DNA of 64,000 nucleotides from Pseudomonas sp. CCI4.2 (GTDB lineage: Bacteria > Pseudomonadota > Gammaproteobacteria > Pseudomonadales > Pseudomonadaceae), in the NCBI RefSeq assembly GCF_034350045.1, contig NZ_CP133781.1, positions 999,001-1,063,000 on the forward strand, given 5' to 3'. Under the pieces are notes generated by a model that was given only the letters and a program-made list of their open reading frames with translations, was not told the DNA's origin and did no database searches. This document shows, piece after piece, positions 1-10,607 of this stretch. The position numbers and the translations under genes are program-made. Numbering within the stretch: the stretch's first letter is position 1; each line of letters opens with the position of its first letter.

Positions 1-644
1 TCTTCCTGATCATGGGTCACCATGATGCACGTCACGCCGACGCGCTCGATGATTTCCACCAATTCGAGTTGCATGTGCGAGCGCAGTTTTTTATCCAGTG
101 CGCCCATCGGTTCATCGAGGAGCAGCAACTTCGGTTTTTTCGCCAACGAGCGCGCCAAGGCCACCCGCTGCCGTTGGCCACCAGACAGCTGATGCGGCTT
201 GCGCTTGGCGTACTCACTCATCTGCACCAGCTTGAGCATCTCTGCGACACGGGCGTCGATTTCCTGGCTGGAAATTTTGTCCTGTTTCAAACCGAAGGCG
301 ATGTTCTGCGCCACAGTCATGTGGGGGAACAGCGCGTAGGACTGGAACATCATGTTGATCGGCCGCTCGTACGGCGGCATGTCAGTGATGTCCACGCCGT
401 CGAGGTAGATTCGGCCTTCGGTTGGTCGTTCGAAACCCGCAAGCATGCGCAGCAACGTGGACTTCCCTGAACCCGATCCGCCGAGCAAGGCGAAAATCTC
501 GCCCTTGTTGATCTGCAGGGACACGTCGTCCACGGCAATCGTCTCATCGAACTTCTTCGTAACCCGGTCGATTTTGACCAGCACCTGTTTAGGTTGCTGA
601 TCTCCTTCGAGGGCTTTCTTATAGGCGCCGGAGGCAACTGCCAT
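1..644 (-). CDS. spuF: Polyamine ABC transporter ATP-binding protein SpuF/PotG (3' end outside window)
   Basis: This is the ATPase that powers putrescine/spermidine import. The first 214 codons are visible and the gene runs off the left edge. The start is the ATG at 642-644 (protein begins [15 protein letters not shown]). In order one sees Walker A GGSGSGKS, the Q-loop region ([12 protein letters not shown]), the ABC signature LSGGQRQR, Walker B LLLLDEP, and the switch histidine in MVTHDQ at the window edge. The gene lies 57 bp downstream of spuE, as in the Pseudomonas spuABCDEFGH operon, so the permeases spuG and spuH should follow outside the window. The ATPase domain is complete to the switch region; the C-terminal TOBE part is not visible. 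Confidence 0.93.
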   Translation of the reverse strand, partial: MAVASGAYKKALEGDQQPKQVLVKIDRVTKKFDETIAVDDVSLQINKGEIFALLGGSGSGKSTLLRMLAGFERPTEGRIYLDGVDITDMPPYERPINMMFQSYALFPHMTVAQNIAFGLKQDKISSQEIDARVAEMLKLVQMSEYAKRKPHQLSGGQRQRVALARSLAKKPKLLLLDEPMGALDKKLRSHMQLELVEIIERVGVTCIMVTHDQE

Positions 645-701
645 GTGGTGGAACTCCCAACAAAATTTTCAGCCCGACCAACACAGCCGGGCCAGGATTT
701 T

Positions 702-1865
<1,164 letters not shown>

Positions 1866-2966
1866 TTATTTACCGGATTTGATAGTGGTCCAGCTGCGGG
1901 TCAGCAAGCGCAGCGTAGGGGCTGGCAAATCGCTGATGGCATACAGTTTTGCCTGGATCTCAGCCGGTGGATAAACGCCTGGGTCGCTCGTGATGTCTTT
2001 ATCAACCAGAGCGGTGGCCGCTGCGTTGCCGTTCGGGAAGTGCACGCTGTTGGTGATGGCCGCCATGATTTCTGGCTTCATGATGAAGTTCATGAATTTG
2101 TAAGCGCCTTCAACGTTCTCGGCGTCTTTAGGAATGGCAACCATGTCGTAGAAGCTGCCAGCGCCTTCTTTCGGAATCGAGTAGCTGACTTTGACCTTGT
2201 CACCGGCTTCAGCCGCGCGGGCTTTGGCCTGATACACGTCACCCGAGTAACCGACCGCTACGCAAACGTTGCCGTTGGCCAGGTCGGAGATGTATTTGGA
2301 GGAGTGAAAGTACGCCACGGATGGACGAATTTTAAGGAACAGCTGTTCAGCTTTTTTGATCTGGTCCTTGTCTTGAGTGTCGGTCGCGAAACCCAGGTAA
2401 TGCAGGGCCACCGGCATCATTTCGGTTGGCGAATCGAGGAAGCTGATGCCACAACCTTTGAGCTTGGCAGCGTTCTCTGGCTTGAACACCAGGTCCCATG
2501 AATCCACCGGAGCGTCTGCGCCCAATGCGGCTTTGACTTTTTCGGCGTTGTAACCGATCCCGATCGAACCCCACATGTACGGGAACGCATGCTTGTTGCC
2601 CGGATCACTGGCCTTGCCGACGGTAGCCAATAAGGCCTGGTTAAGATTTTTCCAGTTCGGCAGCTTGGACTTGTCCAGCTCCAGGTAAACGCCGGCCTTG
2701 ATCTGCTTGGCGAGGAAGTTGTTGGACGGCACTACAACGTCATACCCGGATTTGCCAGCCAGCAATTTGGCTTCCAGGGTTTCGTTGCTGTCGAAGACGT
2801 CATAAACGACTTTGATGCCCGATTCTTTTTCAAACTGGGCGATGGTGTCCGGTGCGATGTAGTCCGACCAGTTATAGATGTGCAGCACTTTGTCATCGGC
2901 CTGAGCAGCAGCGGCCACGACACCCACAAGGGACAAGGCGAGAAGGGTCTTGCCAAATATTTTCAT
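1866..2966 (-). CDS. spuD: Polyamine-binding periplasmic protein SpuD
   Basis: Periplasmic binding protein of the putrescine/spermidine transporter, 366 aa. The signal peptide ([20 protein letters not shown], then QA) precedes the PotF-type sequence [15 protein letters not shown] and [17 protein letters not shown]. It shares most of its length with the neighbouring spuE product, so the pair is a tandem duplication. It is the first binding-protein gene downstream of the spuC aminotransferase, which is the spuD position; in P. aeruginosa SpuD prefers putrescine. A 143-bp gap containing a hairpin separates it from spuC. Confidence 0.9.
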   Translation of the reverse strand: MKIFGKTLLALSLVGVVAAAAQADDKVLHIYNWSDYIAPDTIAQFEKESGIKVVYDVFDSNETLEAKLLAGKSGYDVVVPSNNFLAKQIKAGVYLELDKSKLPNWKNLNQALLATVGKASDPGNKHAFPYMWGSIGIGYNAEKVKAALGADAPVDSWDLVFKPENAAKLKGCGISFLDSPTEMMPVALHYLGFATDTQDKDQIKKAEQLFLKIRPSVAYFHSSKYISDLANGNVCVAVGYSGDVYQAKARAAEAGDKVKVSYSIPKEGAGSFYDMVAIPKDAENVEGAYKFMNFIMKPEIMAAITNSVHFPNGNAAATALVDKDITSDPGVYPPAEIQAKLYAISDLPAPTLRLLTRSWTTIKSGK

Positions 2967-3050
2967 GCGTGAAGCTCCGTTGTTAGAACACTACCGTTAG
3001 GTCGCGGTGACTGATTAATGAAACACAGTCGTGAGTCTGGCAAGATCTTC

Positions 3051-3091
3051 GGCGGGCTTTCAAGACCACTGAACCCGCCTTTTTATTTTTT
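3051..3091 (+). terminator. Hairpin plus T-run between spuC and spuD, plus-strand sense
   Basis: GGCGGG pairs with CCCGCC around an 17-base loop, followed on the plus strand by a long T-rich run (3079-3091). It terminates transcription running opposite to the operon. On the operon strand the T-run precedes the hairpin, so it should not stop spu transcription. Confidence 0.5.
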
Positions 3092-3109
3092 GCCGGCTGA
3101 GCCTAGCAC

Positions 3110-4474
3110 TTAGCCTTGCAATGCATGCAACGTCAGATCGAGGCAAGTGCGCGCCTTGGTAATCAGTTCGTCGATTTCGGCAAAGCTGATAACCAGCGGT
3201 GGCGAAATGATCATGGTGTCACCCACTGCACGCATGATCAGGCCGTTATCGAAACAGAATGTCCGGCAGATCATTCCTGCGCCTTGGCCGACATAGCGCT
3301 CGCGAGTGGCCTTGTCTTTCACCAACTCAATCGCACCCAGCAACCCAACGCCCCGAACTTCACCCACCAGCGGATGATCATTCAGCTCACGTAAACGCTT
3401 TTGCAAATAAGGTGCCGTTTCAGCTTTTACGCGCTCGACGATTTTTTCGTCGCGCAAGATCCGGATGTTTTCCAGCGCCACCGCGGCAGCCACCGGATGC
3501 CCGGAATAAGTGAAGCCGTGATTGAAATCACCGCCTTCGTTGAGCACCTTGACCACTTCGTCGCGCACGATCAGGCCACCCATGGGGATGTATCCCGAGG
3601 TCAGGCCTTTGGCGATGGTCATCATGTCCGGTTTGAGGTCGTAATAATCGGAGCCAAACCATTCGCCGGTGCGGCCAAACCCGCAGATCACTTCATCGGC
3701 GACGAATAAAATGTCGTACTTGGCGAGAATCGCTTTGATTTTCGGCCAGTAGCTGTCAGGCGGAACGATCACGCCGCCCGCGCCTTGGATTGGCTCGGCA
3801 ATAAACGCGCCCACGTTATTGACGCCCAGCTCGATAATCTTCGCTTCCAGTTGTTCTGCGGCCCAGACCCCGAATTCATCCGGGGTCATCTGACCACCTT
3901 CGCCGAACCAATAGGGTTGCGGGATGTGGACGATGCCTGGGATCGGCAAATCGCCCTGCTCGTGCATATAAGTCATGCCGCCCAAGCTGGCGCCGGCCAC
4001 GGTCGAACCGTGATAACCGTTGACCCGGCTGATGATGATCTTCTTGCTCGGTTGGCCCTTGATCGCCCAGTAATGGCGGACCATCCGCAGCATGGTGTCG
4101 TTGCCTTCCGAACCAGAACCGGTGAAGAACACATGGTTCATGCCTTCAGGCGCAATGTCAGAAATGGCCTTGGCCAGCTCCAGCACCGGCGGATGGGCGG
4201 TTTGGAAGAACAAATTGTAATAAGGCAGCTCACGCATCTGTTTGCTGGCCGCATCCGCCAGTTCTTCGCGGCCATAACCGATGGCGACGCACCAGAGCCC
4301 GGCCATGCCGTCGAGGATCTTGTGGCCTTCGCTGTCCCACAGATAAACGCCCTTGGCGCGAGTAATAATGCGCGGACCTTTTTCCTGCAATTGCTTGTAG
4401 TCGCTGAACGGCGCCAAGTGATGATCGCGGCTCAGGGCCTGCCATTCGCGTGTTTGTGTTGAGTTATCGCTCAT
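3110..4474 (-). CDS. spuC: Putrescine/polyamine aminotransferase SpuC (class III PLP)
   Basis: Class III PLP aminotransferase, 454 aa, that uses pyruvate to transaminate putrescine and related amines in polyamine breakdown. Visible motifs are the phosphate-binding TGSGSEGND (about residues 118-126), the pyridine-binding Asp in FVADEVICGFGRTG (D260) and the Schiff-base lysine in TIAKGLTSG (K289). The C-terminal half includes HGFTYSGHPVAAA. It lies between spuB (20 bp upstream) and spuD, matching the order in P. aeruginosa. The start (MSDNSTQTREW) is the only well-placed ATG. Confidence 0.92.
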   Translation of the reverse strand: MSDNSTQTREWQALSRDHHLAPFSDYKQLQEKGPRIITRAKGVYLWDSEGHKILDGMAGLWCVAIGYGREELADAASKQMRELPYYNLFFQTAHPPVLELAKAISDIAPEGMNHVFFTGSGSEGNDTMLRMVRHYWAIKGQPSKKIIISRVNGYHGSTVAGASLGGMTYMHEQGDLPIPGIVHIPQPYWFGEGGQMTPDEFGVWAAEQLEAKIIELGVNNVGAFIAEPIQGAGGVIVPPDSYWPKIKAILAKYDILFVADEVICGFGRTGEWFGSDYYDLKPDMMTIAKGLTSGYIPMGGLIVRDEVVKVLNEGGDFNHGFTYSGHPVAAAVALENIRILRDEKIVERVKAETAPYLQKRLRELNDHPLVGEVRGVGLLGAIELVKDKATRERYVGQGAGMICRTFCFDNGLIMRAVGDTMIISPPLVISFAEIDELITKARTCLDLTLHALQG

Positions 4475-4494
4475 ACCGCTTTTCTCCGTTTTTA

Positions 4495-5853
4495 TCAGAC
4501 CGCGAACAGCAGGAACTCACGTTCCCAAGAGCTGATCACGCGCTTGAAATTCTCGTGTTCGGCACGCTTGACCGCGACGTAACCGACGATGAATTTCTTG
4601 CCAAGGTATTTTTCGATGGTCTTGCTGTTTTCCATCCGTTCCAGCGCATCTTCAATGGTCAGCGGCAGCCGCAGGTTGCGCCGCTCATAACCTCGACCGA
4701 CCACCGGCGCACTGGGGTTGATCGCTTCGACCATACCGATGAAGCCACACAGCAGGCTGGCGGCAATCGCCAGATACGGATTGGCATCAGCCCCCGGCAA
4801 ACGGTTCTCAACGCGACGGTTTTGCGGACCCGCGTCCGGCACCCGCAGCCCCACGGTACGGTTTTCTTCGCCCCATTCCACGTTCACCGGCGCCGAGGTG
4901 TCGGGCAAGAAACGGCGGAACGAATTGACGTTCGGCGCGAACAAAGGCAGCAGCTCAGGGATGAATTTTTGCAGGCCACCGATGTGACACAGAAACAGTT
5001 CACTCATCGTCCCGTCTTCGTTGGAGAAGATATTTTTGCCGGTGGCTACATCGATGACGTTCTGGTGCAAATGCATCGCACTGCCCGGCTCGCCGGTCAT
5101 GGGCTTGGCCATGAACGTGGCGGCGACATCGTGCTTGAGCGCGGCTTCGCGCATGGTGCGTTTGAACACCAAAATCTGGTCCGCCAACGACAACGCATCG
5201 CCGTGCCGGAAGTTGATTTCCATCTGGGCCGTGCCGTCTTCGTGAATTAGCGTGTCGAGGTCCAGGTTCTGTAATTCGCACCAGTCGTAGACGTCTTCGA
5301 ACAGCGGATCGAATTCGTTGGCGGCTTCTATAGAGAACGATTGCCGACCGGTTTCCGGGCGACCGGAGCGACCTATTGGCGGCTGCAGCGGAAAGTCAGG
5401 GTCTTCGCAGCGCTTGGTCAGGTAAAACTCCATTTCTGGCGCCACTATCGGCTGCCAGCCCCGATCAGCATAGAGTTTCAGGACTTTCTTCAATACGTTG
5501 CGCGGGGACAACTCGATGGGGTTGCCCTGCTTGTCGTAGGTGTCGTGAATAACCTGCGCGGTCGGCTCAATGGCCCACGGGACGAGGAACACGGCGTTTT
5601 GATCAGGACGGCAGATCATGTCGATGTCAGCCGGGTCCAGCAGTTCGTAATAAATGTCGTCTTCGACATAGTCGCCGGTGACCGTCTGCAACAACACGCT
5701 CTCTGGCAAGCGCATGCCTTTTTCAGCGATGAATTTGTTAGTCGGTGAAATCTTGCCGCGAGTGATTCCGGTGAGGTCGCTGATCATGCATTCGACTTCG
5801 GTGATCTTGTGCTCTTTCAACCAATCCGTGAGCTGATCGAGGTTGCTACTCAT
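4495..5853 (-). CDS. spuB: Gamma-glutamylpolyamine synthetase SpuB (glutamine synthetase family)
   Basis: Glutamine-synthetase-like ligase of 452 aa that joins glutamate to a polyamine, using ATP, as the first step of gamma-glutamylation-dependent catabolism. Family blocks are MEFYLTKR, GSAMHLHQNV (ATP site) and NRLPGADANPY. The frame is open for another 50 codons, but the ATG at 5853 follows GAGGT at good spacing and matches the usual N-terminus (MSSNLDQLTDWL), so the longer form is rejected. The gene sits between spuA and spuC, and its product is a paralogue of SpuI across the divergent promoter. Confidence 0.92.
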   Translation of the reverse strand: MSSNLDQLTDWLKEHKITEVECMISDLTGITRGKISPTNKFIAEKGMRLPESVLLQTVTGDYVEDDIYYELLDPADIDMICRPDQNAVFLVPWAIEPTAQVIHDTYDKQGNPIELSPRNVLKKVLKLYADRGWQPIVAPEMEFYLTKRCEDPDFPLQPPIGRSGRPETGRQSFSIEAANEFDPLFEDVYDWCELQNLDLDTLIHEDGTAQMEINFRHGDALSLADQILVFKRTMREAALKHDVAATFMAKPMTGEPGSAMHLHQNVIDVATGKNIFSNEDGTMSELFLCHIGGLQKFIPELLPLFAPNVNSFRRFLPDTSAPVNVEWGEENRTVGLRVPDAGPQNRRVENRLPGADANPYLAIAASLLCGFIGMVEAINPSAPVVGRGYERRNLRLPLTIEDALERMENSKTIEKYLGKKFIVGYVAVKRAEHENFKRVISSWEREFLLFAV

Positions 5854-5894
5854 AAAGACCTCAGGGGTAATAAAACCTGGGCGCCGTAATGGGC

Positions 5895-6671
5895 TCAGGC
5901 ACGCTTTAACGCGTCTGCGTCGCGTAGTGTCGCTCGCGTTCGACAGGCATCGCCAAATGCCTGAAAAATCGCAAGATAGTGCGGATTCGAGGTGACCTGC
6001 CATTCAGGATGCCATTGCACACCTAAAGCAAAACCTGCGCCTGCCTCGACCGAAATCGCTTCAATCAGCCCATCCGGCGCCCGTGCTTCGACGCGCAAGC
6101 CCGGCCCCAGACGCTCTACACCCTGACCGTGAATCGAGTTGACCTCGATTTCACTCGGCAAGCCGAGGCCCGCGAGAACGCCGCCCGGCTGGATATGCAT
6201 CGTGTGGCTGGGGCCGTATTGGACGTCGAGCGGGTCGTCGCTGTGCTCACGATGGTCCATGAACGTTCCAACTTCGTGAACCTGTTGGTGCAGACTGCCG
6301 CCGAAGGCGACGTTCATCTCCTGAAAGCCCCGGCAAATGCCCAATACCGGTACGCCCGCCGCCACAGCGGCACGAATCAGCGGTAAGGTGGTGCGGTCGC
6401 GGTCGGGATCATGAGCAGTGCCAGGCAAACTGGCTGGGCCGCTATAGTGATAGGGTTCGACATTGGAGGGCGACCCGGTAAACAGGAGCCCATCAAGACT
6501 GGAAAGAAGGTCGGCAGGATCGAGTAACTCGGCCAGTGAAGGCAGGATCAGCGGCAGGCCCTTGGCAGCAACAGCGACTGCTAGGACGTACTTGTCACCA
6601 CTGATGTGATAACTGTGCAGACCGATCTGCTTGGTGCAGGCGGTCACGCCGATTAACGGCAGGCGAGACAT
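5895..6671 (-). CDS. spuA: Gamma-glutamyl-GABA hydrolase SpuA (class I glutamine amidotransferase fold)
   Basis: PuuD-type peptidase C26 of 258 aa that releases GABA from gamma-glutamyl-GABA, completing the gamma-glutamylated pathway. The nucleophile is Cys113 in VLGICRGFQEMN, and the catalytic histidine lies in GVQWHPEW near residue 222. It is the promoter-proximal gene of the minus-strand spu operon, with 41 bp to spuB. The 277-bp divergent region upstream is shared with spuI and contains a strong inverted repeat. Confidence 0.9.
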   Translation of the reverse strand: MSRLPLIGVTACTKQIGLHSYHISGDKYVLAVAVAAKGLPLILPSLAELLDPADLLSSLDGLLFTGSPSNVEPYHYSGPASLPGTAHDPDRDRTTLPLIRAAVAAGVPVLGICRGFQEMNVAFGGSLHQQVHEVGTFMDHREHSDDPLDVQYGPSHTMHIQPGGVLAGLGLPSEIEVNSIHGQGVERLGPGLRVEARAPDGLIEAISVEAGAGFALGVQWHPEWQVTSNPHYLAIFQAFGDACRTRATLRDADALKRA

Positions 6672-6802
6672 GGGACCCCCGGTATTATTGCTATTTTGGG
6701 TTGCAATCGAGCTTAGCCTTGTTCATTTTTTTACACAACACCCCCGTAAAAAATAGAACACAGCCCGCTCAACCCCGCATATCCCAAGCGGCCGGATGCG
6801 CA

Positions 6803-6859
6803 TTTTTTGCCCCAAATTGCCGCAAAATGCCCCCTACAGTGCTTTTTTGGGGCAAAAAA
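6803..6859. promoter_or_regulatory. Long inverted repeat in the spuA-spuI divergent control region
   Basis: TTTTTTGCCCCAAA at 6803-6816 is repeated exactly inverted at 6846-6859, with a 29-bp spacer. The repeat lies about 90 bp before the spuI start and 130 bp before the spuA start. It is a candidate operator for co-regulation of both transcripts. No regulator can be named from sequence. Confidence 0.5.
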
Positions 6860-6948
6860 AGGCTCTATTGACTTCATCATGGCTTTCGGATTGACTGAAA
6901 CCCGCAAAGCTCAATGATTGATATTTTTAACAACAAAGGTGTTTCATC

Positions 6949-8325
6949 ATGTCGGTACCCCCGCGTGCCGTTCAGCTTAACGAAGCGAACGCGTTCCTTA
7001 AGGAACATCCTGAGGTTCTGTACGTTGACCTTCTGATTGCAGATATGAATGGTGTGGTGCGCGGTAAGCGCATAGAACGCACCAGCCTCCATAAGGTTTA
7101 CGAGAAAGGCATTAACTTGCCGGCTTCTTTGTTTGCCCTGGACATCAATGGCTCGACGGTAGAAAGCACCGGCTTGGGTCTGGACATCGGTGACGCTGAC
7201 CGAATCTGCTATCCCATCCCCGGCACTCTCTGCAACGAACCTTGGCAAAAGCGCCCTACTGCGCAGTTGCTGATGACCATGCACGAAATAGAAGGCGAAC
7301 CCTTCTTTGCCGACCCCCGCGAAGTTCTGCGTCAGGTCGTCAGCAAGTTCGATGAAATGGGCCTGACTATTTGCGCCGCGTTCGAACTTGAGTTCTACCT
7401 GATCGATCAGGAGAACGTGAACGGTCGTCCCCAGCCACCGCGCTCGCCGATTTCCGGCAAACGCCCTCACTCGACTCAGGTTTACCTGATCGACGACCTC
7501 GACGAATACGTTGACTGCCTCCAGGACGTTCTGGAAGGTGCCAAAGAACAAGGCATCCCGGCTGACGCCATCGTCAAGGAAAGTGCCCCGGCGCAGTTCG
7601 AAGTGAACCTGCACCACGTCGCCGACCCAATCAAAGCGTGCGACTACGCGGTACTGCTCAAGCGATTGATCAAGAACATCGCTTACGACCACGAAATGGA
7701 CTCGACCTTTATGGCCAAACCCTATCCGGGTCAGGCAGGTAACGGTTTACACGTCCACATCTCGATCCTTGATCGCGATGGCAAAAACATCTTTACCAGC
7801 GAGGATCCCGAGCAGAACGCCGCGTTACGCCACGCGATCGGCGGTGTGCTCGAGACCCTACCGGCGTCGATGGCGTTCTTGTGCCCGAACGTCAACTCCT
7901 ACCGTCGTTTTGGCGCACAGTTTTATGTACCTAACTCGCCGTGCTGGGGCTTGGATAACCGGACGGTCGCCTTGCGCGTACCGACCGGAACACCCGACTC
8001 CGTACGTATCGAACACCGGGTAGCCGGTGCCGATGCCAACCCATACTTGCTGCTGGCCTCGGTGCTGGCGGGCGTACACCACGGTTTGACCAACAAAATC
8101 GAACCAGGCGCACCGGTAGAAGGCAACTCCTACGAGCAGAACGAACAAAGCCTGCCCAACAACTTGCGCGATGCCCTGCGCGAGCTGGACGACAGTGAAA
8201 TCATGGCGCGCTATATCGACCCGAAATACATCGATATCTTCGTCGCCTGCAAGGAAAGTGAGCTGGAAGAGTTCGAACACTCCATCTCCGACCTCGAATA
8301 CAACTGGTACCTGCACACGGTGTAA
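6949..8325 (+). CDS. spuI: Gamma-glutamylpolyamine synthetase SpuI (glutamine synthetase family)
   Basis: Glutamine-synthetase-family ligase, 458 aa, glutamylating polyamines. The N-terminal beta-grasp domain is followed by the catalytic domain with AAFELEFYLIDQ, GNGLHVHISILD (metal and ATP binding) and HRVAGADANPYLLLA. Its divergent position next to spuA is the P. aeruginosa spuI arrangement. It is transcribed alone: a strong terminator follows 15 bp after the stop codon. It probably differs from SpuB in polyamine preference, which sequence alone cannot settle. Confidence 0.92.
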   Translation: MSVPPRAVQLNEANAFLKEHPEVLYVDLLIADMNGVVRGKRIERTSLHKVYEKGINLPASLFALDINGSTVESTGLGLDIGDADRICYPIPGTLCNEPWQKRPTAQLLMTMHEIEGEPFFADPREVLRQVVSKFDEMGLTICAAFELEFYLIDQENVNGRPQPPRSPISGKRPHSTQVYLIDDLDEYVDCLQDVLEGAKEQGIPADAIVKESAPAQFEVNLHHVADPIKACDYAVLLKRLIKNIAYDHEMDSTFMAKPYPGQAGNGLHVHISILDRDGKNIFTSEDPEQNAALRHAIGGVLETLPASMAFLCPNVNSYRRFGAQFYVPNSPCWGLDNRTVALRVPTGTPDSVRIEHRVAGADANPYLLLASVLAGVHHGLTNKIEPGAPVEGNSYEQNEQSLPNNLRDALRELDDSEIMARYIDPKYIDIFVACKESELEEFEHSISDLEYNWYLHTV

Positions 8326-8339
8326 CGCCGTGCAGTAAA

Positions 8340-8377
8340 AAAACGCCGTCGGCCTTATGGGCTTGCGGCGTTTTTTT
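8340..8377 (+). terminator. Intrinsic terminator of spuI
   Basis: AACGCCG pairs with CGGCGTT around a GC-rich loop and is followed by a run of seven T. It lies just after the spuI stop codon. Confidence 0.85.
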
Positions 8378-8610
8378 GTGGCTGTTGCCGGATTTTGCCT
8401 TGGGAAAAACGCCAAGCGCGCACTCAAAAAAAACTGCTGTAAGATGGCAATCGCTACGAAGCATCGCCCGTGACAGGCATATCGAAGCGGTTAAAAAAGG
8501 GATGTTTGAGGCAACAATGACAGAATTTGTGTCGCCCGATGGGGCGAGGTTTTCACTGTTACACCTTTTACCGTCGAACCATATTTTTGAATAACTCGAA
8601 ACAAAGGCAT

Positions 8611-8778
8611 AAAAAAACCCTGCGCTAGAAAACTAGGGCAGGGTTTGAATTATAGGCCGGGCCTCTTAACCTTTCGGTCTATCCCACCACTGTGCGAACA
8701 CAGCTTTTGGCAGGGCCAATATTACTTGGCGGCATGGATACTCTCCCTTTCAGGGTTCACCGGCATGCGCATTCCACG
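8611..8778 (-). ncRNA. Candidate structured RNA or attenuator-type leader, about 168 nt
   Basis: A minus-strand transcript is predicted from a good promoter (8785-8813) to a strong terminator (stem 8615-8646 with T-run). The interior is rich in small hairpins with stable tetraloops: CCCT-GAAA-GGG, CTGTG-TTCG-CACAG and GACC-GAAA-GGTT, plus CCAA/TTGG. Inside it, a Shine-Dalgarno (AGGGAGAG) precedes an 18-codon reading frame (MPPSNIGPAKSCVRTVVG). A one-base shift at its A4 run would instead end FAQWWDRPKG, with consecutive Trp codons. This could be an sRNA or a relic of a leader-peptide attenuator. No gene follows on the minus strand. I do not recognise the family. Confidence 0.45.
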
Positions 8779-8784
8779 GGGAGG

Positions 8785-8813
8785 ATCTTAGAAAACGAAG
8801 AAGCGCATTGCAA
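8785..8813 (-). promoter_or_regulatory. Sigma-70-type promoter for the 8611-8778 RNA
   Basis: On the minus strand TTGCAA (8808-8813) and TAAGAT (8785-8790) are separated by exactly 17 bp. The predicted start is near 8778, and a terminator lies about 165 nt downstream. Confidence 0.5.
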
Positions 8814-8938
8814 GCAGAACCTTACACTTCTGATCAGTGGAGCAAGGCCATGGGATGTTGTAGCAGCGCGTTTACCCACGATGACGGACTGACAACCCCC
8901 CCGTACAATGCCCACAGGCCCCGCTCCGGAAACCTTCC

Positions 8939-9580
8939 ATGACCCGCCCCGTTACCGCCCGCAAACCCCGCGCCCGCAGTCAGGCGCGCATCGATTCAAT
9001 CCTTGATGCGGCGCGCACGCTGCTGGCGGCCGATGGGGTGGCCAGTCTGTCGATTTATCTGGTGGCCGAGCGCGCGCAAATTCCGCCGTCGTCGGTGTAT
9101 CACTTTTTCGCCAGCGTACCTGCCCTGCTCGAAGCCTTGACCGCCGATGTCCACTCGGCTTTTCGCGCGTGCCTGCAAGCGCCGATAGCCCACGAGCAGC
9201 TCACCAGTTGGCGTGACCTGTCGCGGGTGGTCGAGCTACGAATGCTCAGCATCTACAGCGCCGACGCCGCCGCCCGCCAGTTGATCCTCGCGCAACACGG
9301 CCTGACCGAAGTAACCCAGGCCGACCGTCAGCACGACATTGAGCTGGGCCATCTGATGCACGAGCTGTTCAACCGACACTTCCAGCTTCCAGCGATGCCC
9401 GACGACGTGGATGTATTTGCCTTGGCGATGGAGCTGGGTGACCGGGTATACGCACGCTCGGTGCAACTGCATGACGAGATCACCCCGCGTTTAGCCGAAG
9501 AAGGCATGCGCGTGTTCGACGCCTATTTGGGGCTGTATCTGCCGCCTTATCTGCCCAAGCGTGAATGGCTAGAGCACTGA
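8939..9580 (+). CDS. TetR/AcrR family transcriptional regulator
   Basis: 213-aa repressor-type regulator. The N-terminal region (about residues 15-60) has the TetR helix-turn-helix pattern: ARIDSILDAARTLLAADG, then LVAERAQIPPSSVYHFF. The C-terminal part is the ligand/dimer domain and is not assignable to an effector. It stands alone between the candidate RNA and a convergent LysR gene, with only 5 bp to the latter's stop. Its position next to the spu locus suggests, but does not show, a link with polyamine or amino-acid metabolism. Confidence 0.85.
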   Translation: MTRPVTARKPRARSQARIDSILDAARTLLAADGVASLSIYLVAERAQIPPSSVYHFFASVPALLEALTADVHSAFRACLQAPIAHEQLTSWRDLSRVVELRMLSIYSADAAARQLILAQHGLTEVTQADRQHDIELGHLMHELFNRHFQLPAMPDDVDVFALAMELGDRVYARSVQLHDEITPRLAEEGMRVFDAYLGLYLPPYLPKREWLEH

Positions 9581-9585
9581 CATCC

Positions 9586-10524
9586 CTAGCTGGATTCTTT
9601 GCGGTGCTTACGGCCCAGTTCTTTGGCCAACGCGATAAAGTTCTGCGTCGTCGGCTCCAGATCATCAGTCCCGCAGAGCAGGGTAATCGGCGCCACCAGC
9701 CGTGGGCGGGCGCCTTGAATCCGACAATACACCACGCTGTCCCGATGAAAGCCGAGCATTGAAGCGGGCACCACCGATACACCTGCTCCCGCGGCGACCA
9801 GATTGATGTTGGTCAGCATGCGCTCGATTTCAAAGGCGATTTTTGGCGTGAAACCCGCGCTCTCGCAGGCCTCGATTAATTTCGAATACATGCCCGGCGC
9901 GCCACGTCTGCGCACCAAAATGAAGGATTCGTCGGCCAAGGCTTTAAGCGAAACGCTGGGGAGTTCGGGCTCAACGGGAATCGTCACGGGTAATAGCCGG
10001 TGCCCCACCGGCAGCACCAGTAGCATTTCTTCGTTTAGCAATCGATGCAGCGTGATGCCTTGGGGATGTGCCACCGGCGCACGCAAAATACCGATGCTCA
10101 CGCGGCGCGACTGGACTTCTTCGGTCAATTCCCCGGCATTACCTTCGCTTAACAGCAGCGTGACGCTCGGGTACAGCTCGCGGTAGGAACGAATCATCCT
10201 CGGAATCAACGGGTGCGCCGCAGCAGAGCTAGTGAAAGCAATGGAGAGCGCACCTTCCAGGCCTTTGGCGGCGCGGGCGGCACGTTTCGAGCCGTCTTCG
10301 ACCCGGCTCAAAATCGCCCGGGCTTCCTGTAAGAACACCTGTCCGCCGGCGGTCAGATCAACCCCTTTGGGATGGCGCCTGAACAGCTCGAAACCCAGCT
10401 CGCGCTCCAGTATCCGAATCTGATTACTCAGTGGCGGCTGCTGCATATTCAAGCGCATCGCCGCACGGGTGAAATGCTGCTCTTCGGCGACCATCAGGAA
10501 ATAACGTAGGTGTCGCAGTTCCAT
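9586..10524 (-). CDS. LysR family transcriptional regulator
   Basis: LysR-type regulator of 312 aa when started at the ATG at 10524 (MELRHLRYFLMVAEEQHFTR); the in-frame ATG at 10548 adds eight residues with no better ribosome site. The winged HTH is at residues 1-60, including RLNMQQPPLSNQIRILE, and the effector-binding domain follows. The N-terminus resembles the BenM/CatR subgroup (PPLSNQI). It lies 84 bp downstream of the argininosuccinate-lyase homologue on the same strand, separated by a REP-like repeat. The sequence does not show its inducer. Confidence 0.87.
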   Translation of the reverse strand: MELRHLRYFLMVAEEQHFTRAAMRLNMQQPPLSNQIRILERELGFELFRRHPKGVDLTAGGQVFLQEARAILSRVEDGSKRAARAAKGLEGALSIAFTSSAAAHPLIPRMIRSYRELYPSVTLLLSEGNAGELTEEVQSRRVSIGILRAPVAHPQGITLHRLLNEEMLLVLPVGHRLLPVTIPVEPELPSVSLKALADESFILVRRRGAPGMYSKLIEACESAGFTPKIAFEIERMLTNINLVAAGAGVSVVPASMLGFHRDSVVYCRIQGARPRLVAPITLLCGTDDLEPTTQNFIALAKELGRKHRKESS

Positions 10525-10550
10525 GAAATTCCTAAAATGGAAGGCCACCC

Positions 10551-10606
10551 GTAGGAGTCAACGTGTTGGCGAGGCAATCTAAAGCTCGCCAACAAGTTGG
10601 CTACAG
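10551..10606. repeat. REP-like inverted pair
   Basis: GTAGGAGTCAACGTGTTGGC faces GCCAACAAGTTGGCTAC with a short spacer. It is an imperfect member of the family seen at 1829 and 21208. Confidence 0.7.
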
Positions 10607-10607
10607 A

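Noticed and set aside
8376..8594. Plus-strand 72-codon frame between spuI and the TetR gene
   Set aside because: No ribosome site, no family resemblance; it spans the spuI terminator.
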